From Chloroflexota bacterium (GTDB taxonomy: Bacteria; Chloroflexota; Anaerolineae; DTPP01): a stretch of DNA of 6,168 nucleotides. The position numbers and the translations under genes were made by a program. The notes under the pieces were generated by a model. That model did no database searches. It was not told where the DNA came from and was given only the letters and a program-made list of their open reading frames with translations. This document shows positions 1 through 5,157 of this stretch, one piece after another. The stretch covers positions 1 through 6,168 of the forward strand of contig JAAYZY010000484.1 of NCBI GenBank assembly GCA_012514615.1. The letters are read 5' to 3'. The number at the start of each line of letters is the position of its first letter. The stretch's first letter is position 1.

Positions 1-1084
1 CGTAGACCCCTTCGGGGTAGGTGATGCTCTCATCGCTCATCCAGACAAGCGCCACCCAGACCTGAGGCTGACCCAGCAGGTTGCCCAGCTCAGGGACGTC
101 CCCCAGATCCAGCGCCGCCTCGCTCCAGCCGAAGGAGTAGCCGCTGAAGGCCGAGCCATGGAACCACTCGCCGTCCACCGATGCCCCCCAGAAGAGACCA
201 TCGTAGCCCCACTCAGCATCGACCCACAGCGCGAAACGAAGCTCCGCCGCCTCGGCGTCTTGCAGGCTAAAGGGGCCGTAGACCATCCACGAGACGTTGT
301 TGTTGGGGGGCTCGCTGCCGCACGGCAGGTCGCTGCCGTGGCGCCCGGCCCCCACCGCCCAGCCGCTGCTGGCGCCGTTCAGGGCTCGGCAGGTGCGCCG
401 ACCCCAGTAATACTCGCCGTTGGCCAGACCGTCGTCATCGGCCAGCAGCCAAGGCCCTGGGAAGATGCCTTCGAAGTCCTGAGTGGCGATGGTGGTCCAG
501 CCTTCGGCGTCCACGGCGCGAAGCGGTTCGGGGAGCTCATGCGTCGGGAGCCGCCCGGGGAACGGCAACCTCATGGGCTGGCCGGGGGCCAAGCGCGGCA
601 GCGCCTTGGGGGCAGCCTGCAACTCAAGGGGCGGATGGCTCCCCTGCACAACCACCTGCAAGGCAAACTCGGCCAGGGGCGCAGTCTCTGCCCCGGCCCA
701 CGGGCGGCGATAGACCAACCGCAGGGCGCTCTCGCCAGCGCCCGCGGCGCGGAAGCGCAGGGTCTGCTGCGCCGGCGCCCCCAAGAGGGGCGAGGCCGGC
801 TGAATCTGGTCCAGGTCCAGGGGTTGGAGCACCCGGCCATCCCACTGCGCCACTTCCCAGCGGTACCCGGTGGAGGGGTTGCCCTGGAGGGTCACCGCCA
901 GCGTCTCCCCGCCGGCTAACCGCACCAGGCTGCCGTTGTCGCTGAGGCCCACCACCCGTTCCGGCGCAGCAGGAGCGCGGGGTGGAGCCGCCGCCGATGC
1001 CGGTGACATCCCCACCGCCAACAGGACGATGATCAAGGCGATAGTCGCCGCACGCTCGATCAGGATCCAACGCTTCGTCTTCAT
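1..1084 (-). CDS. Secreted chagasin-family (inhibitor I42) domain protein, partial (3' end beyond left edge)
   Basis: An open minus-strand frame runs from ATG at 1084 to the left edge: 361 residues and no stop, so the C-terminus is missing. The start is fixed by AGGAG at 1098-1094, 9 nt upstream. Residues 1-31 are a signal peptide: basic MKTKR, a hydrophobic stretch, and a likely cut near ASA/AA, so the product is exported. Residues about 41-148 match the chagasin/I42 fold, with the inhibitory loop NPSTGY at 69-74 and the second hallmark RPW at 127-129 in a beta-rich context. Known family members block papain-like cysteine proteases with these loops. A Pro-rich linker (about 149-195) leads to a second extracellular beta-rich module from about 200, with DFEG at 203-206, C232 and C255 (possible disulphide), an SWMVYGPF segment, and VWVALVWMSDE near the cut end. 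That module resembles jelly-roll domains of secreted proteases and adhesins. The inhibitor domain is a confident call; the target protease and the second module's role are inference. Confidence 0.85.
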   Translation of the reverse strand, partial: MKTKRWILIERAATIALIIVLLAVGMSPASAAAPPRAPAAPERVVGLSDNGSLVRLAGGETLAVTLQGNPSTGYRWEVAQWDGRVLQPLDLDQIQPASPLLGAPAQQTLRFRAAGAGESALRLVYRRPWAGAETAPLAEFALQVVVQGSHPPLELQAAPKALPRLAPGQPMRLPFPGRLPTHELPEPLRAVDAEGWTTIATQDFEGIFPGPWLLADDDGLANGEYYWGRRTCRALNGASSGWAVGAGRHGSDLPCGSEPPNNNVSWMVYGPFSLQDAEAAELRFALWVDAEWGYDGLFWGASVDGEWFHGSAFSGYSFGWSEAALDLGDVPELGNLLGQPQVWVALVWMSDESITYPEGVY

Positions 1085-1201
1085 CACAGGCTTCTCCTGT
1101 TCCAACACCACCGCCGCCGCCAAAGCCCTGGGCAGCTCGGCCTGAAGAGCTCGCGGGGAAGGGATGGATACCCGCCAACCGAGGGCACTTCGCACATCGT
1201 C

Positions 1202-1231
1202 ATTATACACCGATGCCACGCCGGGTTTCAA
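1202..1231 (-). promoter_or_regulatory. Sigma70-type promoter for the chagasin-domain gene
   Basis: On the minus strand there is TTGAAA at 1231-1226 (5 of 6 to consensus), an 18-nt spacer, and a perfect TATAAT at 1207-1202. In a GC-rich background this is a strong match. Transcription would begin near 1195, giving a leader of about 110 nt before the ATG at 1084. No conserved leader RNA was recognised. The call rests on sequence match only. Confidence 0.7.
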
Positions 1232-1293
1232 GGGAGAAGGCCCCTGGAGGGCCCTGCTGCGCTGGGGGGCTGCCGCAGCGCGCCCCGGTCAGA

Positions 1294-1323
1294 TGGCCAG
1301 GGGGCAGACTGCCCACCAGGCCA
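1294..1323. repeat. Imperfect inverted repeat between divergent promoters
   Basis: The arms 1294-1306 and 1310-1323 pair around the 3-nt loop GAC: an outer TGGCC/GGCCA stem, one A-A mismatch, then a GC-rich inner stem closing as GGGCA/TGCCC with one bulged A. It sits about 24 nt upstream of the plus-strand -35 box and about 60 nt upstream of the minus-strand -35 box. That position would suit a regulator-binding dyad affecting both genes, but it could equally be chance in GC-rich DNA. It has no T-run, so it is not a convincing terminator. Confidence 0.35.
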
Positions 1324-1347
1324 CGTAGGAATCCCCCCACCTGTCGG

Positions 1348-1376
1348 GTGTCAGGGCGGCCCTTCCGCGGTATACT
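1348..1376 (+). promoter_or_regulatory. Sigma70-type promoter for the PA14 gene
   Basis: On the plus strand there is GTGTCA at 1348-1353 (4 of 6 to TTGACA), a 17-nt spacer, and TATACT at 1371-1376 (5 of 6 to TATAAT). Expected start of transcription is near 1383, leaving a leader of about 110 nt before the ATG at 1495. A small hairpin, GATGG/CCATC with loop GAA (1408-1420), lies in the leader. No known riboswitch was recognised there. Confidence 0.55.
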
Positions 1377-1481
1377 GGGACTGCGGAGCTGAGGCAGGCG
1401 CCGCGCCGATGGGAACCATCCGCCGAGCGCTGGCGTCTGAGAAGTGAAGAGCCGAAAGAGGCAACAATCGGCAATGAGCAC

Positions 1482-1487
1482 AGGAGG
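1482..1487 (+). promoter_or_regulatory. Ribosome binding site deciding the PA14 gene start
   Basis: A perfect AGGAGG lies 7 nt before the ATG at 1495. The same frame also offers GTG at 1444 and ATG at 1474, but neither has a comparable Shine-Dalgarno sequence, and starting there would put 7-17 extra polar residues ahead of a normal signal peptide. Confidence 0.85.
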
Positions 1488-1494
1488 GAGCCAA

Positions 1495-2733
1495 ATGGGT
1501 ACCAACAACCGCTGGATGCGTGCCCTGGCCTCCTTGTTGGCCGTCGCAGTACTGGTGGTGACCCTGGGCATTCCAGTGGCGGCACAGTCGCGCAGCGCAG
1601 GGTGGCAGGGCGAATACTATGGGAACCGGCACTTGGGCGGTTCGCCGTGGCTGGTGCGCAGCGATGCGCACATCAACTTCGACTGGGGCGATGGCGCACC
1701 GGGGCCGGGGCTGCCCAGTAACGACTTCTCGGTGCGCTGGACTCGGGACGTCTACTTCGAGGGCGGGGACTACCGCTTCACCACGGTAACCGATGACGGC
1801 GTGCGCCTGGTTGTGGATGGGATCCTGCTCATCGACCAGTGGCAGGAGATGCCAGCCCGCACCCACAGCGCCGACATGGCCCTGCGGACAGGCATGCACA
1901 CCATCCGTATGGACTACTTTGAGGGCTACGGACGCGCAGTGGCGCATCTGTCGTGGGCCAAGTTCACAGCGCCCACCCCCACCCCGACGCCCACGCCGGG
2001 GGTGCAACCGCCGGCCTTGCCTCAGCCGCAGTCGCCTGGCCTGGTGCGCACCACCTGGTACGGCGAGTACTACAACAACATGGTCCTGTCGGGCCGCACA
2101 GCCATGACCCGCAACGACGCCGACATCAACTTCAGCTGGGGCGCTGCCTCGCCGGCCCCAGCCGTACGCGCCGATCGCTTCTCCGTGCGCTGGACCGGGC
2201 AGATCAACGTGGCGAACGGACGCTACCGCTTCAGCGTGGAGACCGACGACGGGATCAGGGTCTGGGTGGACGATGCGCTCATCATCGACGAGTGGCGCCA
2301 TGGTTTCGCCCGCCACGAGCGGACGATCCCCCTGAGCCAGGGCGCACACACCGTGCGCGTGGAGTACTTCGAGGACGGGGGCAATGCGGTGGCCAAGGTG
2401 CGCATCGAAGGACCGTTCCTGGTGGCGCAGCGGGGCAACCTGATCACCTCCCTGCCGGCCAAAGCCACCTACTCGTGGATCAAGGTCTACCGGCTGGAGG
2501 CCAACGGCGCCTGGACCGACACCAATCCGCGGGGCTACGGCCCTACCAGCAGCAGCGGCTCGCTGAAGATCGACGGCCTGGTGGTGGACTACGCCCGCTA
2601 CGGCGGCTACGGCCACCCCTACTGGGTCGAGCAGTACGTCAACGGGACGCTGACCCGTTCGGTGGGCAACTTCTACCGTGGCGAGCCGCAGTTCCGCATC
2701 CGGGGCGACGCTGACAACTACACGCCTTGGTGA
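1495..2733 (+). CDS. Secreted tandem PA14-domain protein with unrecognised C-terminal domain
   Basis: 412 residues, starting at ATG 1495 (AGGAGG 7 nt upstream) and ending in TGA. Residues 1-30 are a signal peptide: R6 and R9, hydrophobic 10-26, likely cut after VAA. Two PA14 domains follow, at about 37-156 and 186-305. They align closely: both have GEYY, INFxWG, FSVRWT, the TDDG motif (D100-D101-G102 and D251-D252-G253), a (V/I)DxW-type segment, and an HTxRxxYFE strand. PA14 is a beta-barrel that often binds glycans, and the paired Asp is the usual Ca2+/sugar site in lectin-type members. A (PT)n linker joins the two copies. Residues about 306-412 form a Tyr/Gly-rich, Cys-free, probably beta-rich domain that I do not recognise (GYGPTSSSG, VDYARYGGYGHPYWV). 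No enzyme motif, transmembrane anchor or sortase signal is visible, so it is probably released or wall-associated. Glycan binding is inference; the ligand is unknown. Confidence 0.9.
   Translation: MGTNNRWMRALASLLAVAVLVVTLGIPVAAQSRSAGWQGEYYGNRHLGGSPWLVRSDAHINFDWGDGAPGPGLPSNDFSVRWTRDVYFEGGDYRFTTVTDDGVRLVVDGILLIDQWQEMPARTHSADMALRTGMHTIRMDYFEGYGRAVAHLSWAKFTAPTPTPTPTPGVQPPALPQPQSPGLVRTTWYGEYYNNMVLSGRTAMTRNDADINFSWGAASPAPAVRADRFSVRWTGQINVANGRYRFSVETDDGIRVWVDDALIIDEWRHGFARHERTIPLSQGAHTVRVEYFEDGGNAVAKVRIEGPFLVAQRGNLITSLPAKATYSWIKVYRLEANGAWTDTNPRGYGPTSSSGSLKIDGLVVDYARYGGYGHPYWVEQYVNGTLTRSVGNFYRGEPQFRIRGDADNYTPW
1972..1998 (+). repeat. Pro-Thr repeat encoding the interdomain linker
   Basis: Nine codons alternate Pro and Thr (residues 160-168), written with mixed third bases (ccc/ccg, acc/acg). 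It is therefore a selected peptide repeat more than a pure DNA microsatellite. It forms a stiff, extended spacer between the two PA14 domains, a type common in secreted Chloroflexota proteins. Confidence 0.8.
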
Positions 2734-2783
2734 CGGAAGGGCCGGGTGGGGCAAGGCGGCAATCCAGCAGGTAACGGCAGCAC

Positions 2784-2813
2784 AGGGCGGCGGGTCCTTC
2801 GATCCGCCGCCTT
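2784..2813. terminator. GC-rich hairpin after the PA14 gene, possible terminator
   Basis: The arms 2786-2796 and 2801-2811 form an 11-bp stem (GGCGGCGG pairing with CCGCCGCC, one G-T wobble) with loop CTTC. It can be extended by two further pairs to 2784/2813. It begins 50 nt after the PA14 stop. The plus-strand flank TTCTCGCGTT is only weakly T-rich and the minus-strand flank is not T-rich, so termination is plausible but not certain. Confidence 0.45.
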
Positions 2814-2844
2814 CTCGCGTTACAGGCTGGCCCTCTGCCCACGG

Positions 2845-2877
2845 GGTAGGGGCGCACGGCTGTGCGCCCAAGGTACC
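2845..2877. repeat. REP-like palindrome 1 in convergent intergenic region
   Basis: A perfect 8-bp stem, GGGCGCAC (2850-2857) with GTGCGCCC (2862-2869), closes loop GGCT. Outer arms GGTA (2845-2848) and TACC (2874-2877) extend it beyond a small asymmetric internal loop. From memory, short palindromes of the form GTAGGGGCG...CGCCCCTAC are dispersed between genes in many Chloroflexota genomes. Only one copy is present here, so repeat status cannot be shown from this window. Confidence 0.45.
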
Positions 2878-2886
2878 ACAAGATGG

Positions 2887-2906
2887 GCTCCCGCTTCCGC
2901 GGGAGC
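2887..2906. repeat. REP-like palindrome 2 in convergent intergenic region
   Basis: A perfect 8-bp stem, GCTCCCGC (2887-2894) with GCGGGAGC (2899-2906), has loop TTCC and is followed by GACA. The pattern CCCGCnnnnGCGGG followed by a GAC-type tail is the familiar shape of bacterial REP elements. It lies 17 nt from palindrome 1 and 38 nt beyond the hydrolase stop, so it may also protect or end that transcript. Confidence 0.45.
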
Positions 2907-2943
2907 GACAGACGGTCGCGGGTGGGCCAGCCGACCGCGGCGG

Positions 2944-3786
2944 TCAGACCTGCTGCGGCTCCACGGCGAAGCCGTCGCCCTCGAGCCGCAGGTAGCCTGC
3001 CGCGCAGTGCACGTCGTGTTCAAAGAGCAGCAGCGCGCGCCGCTGCACGGCCCAGCGGGCCAGCCGACGCTTGGTCTCGATGCTGGTCAGCGGCTCCACG
3101 TCGAAGGCAGCCACCCAGGCCAGACGCTCCATGTTCACGGCCATGGGCGCAGCATCAGAGAGGAAGACGGCCCGCTGCCCCTGCGACTCGATGACCACCG
3201 ATTGGTGGCCTCGGGTGTGCCCCGGCGTCACCTGGCAGCAGACCTCCGGCGTCAGCCAGGTATCGCCCCAGAGGGGCCGCAGTTGGCCGGCAGCTTCCAG
3301 CGGCCGGAAATTCTCCCCCCGATAGGTGGCCCGGGTGCGCTCGTTGGGAAAGGCCGCGTCGGCCAGCTCCAGCCGCTGCACACAGTAGGAGGCCCGGGGA
3401 AAGGTGGGCCTCCAGCGGTCGCCTTGGCGACGGGTGTTGCCGCCGCAGTGGTCGGCGTGCAGGTGGGTGTTCACCACCAGATCCACATCCCCTGGCTCCA
3501 GCCCCAAACGGGCCAGCTCGGCCAGCAGCCCCCCACGCGGCCGTTCCAGCGCCATCCGCTCCCGCTCCAGCGGGTCCAGGTCGTCGCCGTAGCCCGTGTT
3601 GACCAGGATGCGCTGCCCCTGCGACTCCACCAACAGGCACCGCGCCGTCATAGCGATGCGGTGCAGGGCATCCGGCGGGCAGACCCGTTCCCAGAGCACC
3701 CGCGGCGCCAAACCGAAGGCGCCGCCGCCGTCCATCCAGAAGGTGCCGTCCACCAGGAACTCCACCCGCACGTGGCCGATGCGCAT
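2944..3786 (-). CDS. MBL-fold metallo-hydrolase (lactonase-like)
   Basis: 280 residues from ATG 3786. Reading further upstream in this frame only overlaps the gamma-subunit gene, so the longer start is wrong. The first strands (MRIGHVRVEFLVDG) are a normal MBL opening. Metal ligands visible: HLHADH (H108, H110, D112, H113), H190 in TPGHTRGH, D211 in LSDA, and H257 in FEHD, so a dinuclear Zn site is expected. The usual Asp of the LVDTG strand is Asn (N62, LVNTG), a change at a structural position. The family hydrolyses esters, lactones or thioesters; the overall pattern (SDAAP, EPLTSIETKRRL, FEHD) resembles cytoplasmic hydrolases often labelled YtnP-like lactonases. No signal peptide. The start lies 4 nt after the gamma stop (TAGCGACATG), with only a weak GGGAAGG upstream, so it is probably translationally coupled as the last operon gene. 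Substrate not predictable. Confidence 0.88.
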   Translation of the reverse strand: MRIGHVRVEFLVDGTFWMDGGGAFGLAPRVLWERVCPPDALHRIAMTARCLLVESQGQRILVNTGYGDDLDPLERERMALERPRGGLLAELARLGLEPGDVDLVVNTHLHADHCGGNTRRQGDRWRPTFPRASYCVQRLELADAAFPNERTRATYRGENFRPLEAAGQLRPLWGDTWLTPEVCCQVTPGHTRGHQSVVIESQGQRAVFLSDAAPMAVNMERLAWVAAFDVEPLTSIETKRRLARWAVQRRALLLFEHDVHCAAGYLRLEGDGFAVEPQQV

Positions 3787-3790
3787 GTCG

Positions 3791-4336
3791 CTACTGCCCT
3801 TCCCGCACGAACTGCGCGCCCCGGGCCAGCGCTCGCTTGTTGGGCTCGATGAGCTTCTGCCGATGGGCGGGCATGTGCTCGTCCAGCGCTCGGCTGATGG
3901 ACGCCAACTGCACCAGGGGCCGCAGGGCCAGCAGCGCCCCCAACAGCACCATGTTGGCCATGCGGGTGTTGCCCAGCTCGTTGGCAATCTCGTTGGCTGG
4001 GACATAGGCCGTCTGCAGGTCGGTGCGGGCGGTGGTCTCCCGCACCAGGGAGCGGTTGACCACCAGCACGCCGCCCGGCTTCACCAACGGCTCGTACTTG
4101 GTCATCGAGGCCGGGTTCAGGGCCACAGCCACCGTTGGGTTGCGGATGATGGGTGAGCCGATGGGGTCATCGGAAAGGATCACGATGCAGTGGGCGGTGC
4201 CCCCCCGCATTTCCGGCCCGTAGGATGGGATCCAGGTGACCTGGCGGCCTTCCGCCAAGCCGGCATAGGTGAGCAGTTGGCCCACAAAGAGCGCGCCCTG
4301 GCCGCCGAACCCCGAGATGATGATCTCCTCGTGCAT
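3791..4336 (-). CDS. 2-oxoacid:ferredoxin oxidoreductase, gamma subunit
   Basis: 181 residues, ATG 4336 preceded by an AGGAG site (4350-4346) 9 nt upstream; full length for the family (about 180-190). The N-terminal GFGGQG (9-14) and [11 protein letters not shown] (38-48) are signatures of the catalytic gamma domain of the pyruvate/2-oxoacid:ferredoxin oxidoreductase superfamily, the part known in related enzymes to take part in CoA binding. It begins 26 nt after the beta stop and is followed 4 nt later by the hydrolase. In four-subunit enzymes this chain is named KorC, or by a Vor letter that varies between naming schemes, so no symbol is given. Cytoplasmic. It acts only as part of the complex with the two upstream genes. 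Confidence 0.93.
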   Translation of the reverse strand: MHEEIIISGFGGQGALFVGQLLTYAGLAEGRQVTWIPSYGPEMRGGTAHCIVILSDDPIGSPIIRNPTVAVALNPASMTKYEPLVKPGGVLVVNRSLVRETTARTDLQTAYVPANEIANELGNTRMANMVLLGALLALRPLVQLASISRALDEHMPAHRQKLIEPNKRALARGAQFVREGQ

Positions 4337-4362
4337 CTTTGCCTTCTCCTATGCTGTCGGCG

Positions 4363-5139
4363 CTACTTCAGCGCGGCCACGCCTTCGGCCACCTTGTAGT
4401 CGCCCGGGGGATAGTAGGCAACCATCTGCTCCTCCACCCACTTCAGCGACTCCAGCGGGGTCATCCCCCAGTTGGTTGGGCAGTTGCTCAGCACCTCCAC
4501 CAGAGAGTAGCCCAACCCCGCCATCTGGACCTTGAAAGCGGTGACGATGGCCTTCTTCAGGTTGCGGACCTCTTTGGGGTTGTAGGCCGCCCGCCGCACC
4601 ACGTAGGCCGCACCGGTCAGGGAAGAGACCAGCTCGCTCACCCGCACCGGGTGGCCGGCGGTCTTCACATCGCGGCCGAACGGTGTGGAGGTGGTCACCT
4701 GCCCCGGCAGCGTGGTGGGGGCCATCTGCCCGGCGGTCATGCCGTAAATGGCGTTGTTGATGAAGATCGTGGTGATCAGCTCGCCACGGGCCGCTGCGTG
4801 AATCAGCTCGTTGGCGCCGATAGCTGCCAGGTCGCCGTCCCCCTGGTAGGTGAAGACCACCCGGTCTGGCTGCACCCGCTTCAGGCCGGTGGCCATGGCC
4901 GGGGCGCGACCATGGGCCGCCTCGGCAAAATCGGTGGTGAAGTAGTTGTAGGCCAACACCGAACAGCCCACCGGGGCCACGCCGATGGTGCGCTCATGGA
5001 TGCCCAGCTCATCGATGACCTCGGCAATGAGCCGATGCACCACCCCGTGCAAGCAGCCGGGGCAGTAGTGGGTCACCACCGATTCCAGCGCCCTGGGCCG
5101 CTGGAAGACCACTTTCTCGCTCTTGGTCTCAGTTGTCAT
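4363..5139 (-). CDS. 2-oxoacid:ferredoxin oxidoreductase, beta subunit (TPP-binding)
   Basis: 258 residues from ATG 5139. GAGGGAG at 5151-5145 gives a 5-nt spacer to this ATG, whereas the in-frame GTG at 5145 overlaps that site and is unlikely. The TPP/Mg2+ motif is clear: GDGD at 100-103 to NN at 128-129. Four cysteines, C26 and C29 (CPGC), C59 (VGC) and C220, match the spacing of the 4Fe-4S ligands in two- and four-subunit 2-oxoacid:ferredoxin oxidoreductases, so the proximal cluster is probably intact. [10 protein letters not shown] and [12 protein letters not shown] are typical of KorB-like subunits. The subunit performs TPP-dependent decarboxylation and passes electrons through its cluster toward ferredoxin. 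It lies 17 nt after the alpha stop and is clearly in the same operon. The substrate (branched-chain 2-oxoacid or 2-oxoglutarate) cannot be read from it. Confidence 0.94.
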   Translation of the reverse strand: MTTETKSEKVVFQRPRALESVVTHYCPGCLHGVVHRLIAEVIDELGIHERTIGVAPVGCSVLAYNYFTTDFAEAAHGRAPAMATGLKRVQPDRVVFTYQGDGDLAAIGANELIHAAARGELITTIFINNAIYGMTAGQMAPTTLPGQVTTSTPFGRDVKTAGHPVRVSELVSSLTGAAYVVRRAAYNPKEVRNLKKAIVTAFKVQMAGLGYSLVEVLSNCPTNWGMTPLESLKWVEEQMVAYYPPGDYKVAEGVAALK

Positions 5140-5157
5140 GCTCACTCCCTCGCCCCA

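Noticed and set aside
158..919. Plus-strand frame of 253 codons
   Set aside because: It is antisense to the chagasin-domain gene, has no ribosome site or domain, and has composition typical of a shadow frame.
624..1178. Minus-strand frame of 184 codons overlapping the chagasin gene
   Set aside because: The translation is Gly/Pro/Ala-rich without motifs, while the other minus frame in the same place carries a signal peptide and the NPSTGY and RPW motifs.
1202..1376. Riboswitch or small RNA between the divergent genes
   Set aside because: Only short GC hairpins are visible. None of the conserved cores of c-di-GMP, cobalamin, TPP, fluoride or similar riboswitches could be matched by eye.
1351..2871. 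Long minus-strand open frame of 506 codons opposite the PA14 gene
   Set aside because: It is antisense to a clear signal-peptide and PA14 gene, and its Val/Ala/His/Arg-rich translation shows no domain.
2746..3852. Plus-strand frame of 368 codons across the convergent region and hydrolase
   Set aside because: It crosses the hairpins and then runs antisense to the MBL gene, whose metal motifs establish the true frame.
3787..4005. N-terminal extension of the MBL hydrolase into the gamma-subunit gene
   Set aside because: The extra 73 residues are an out-of-frame reading of the gamma subunit. The internal ATG at 3786 begins a normal MBL first strand.
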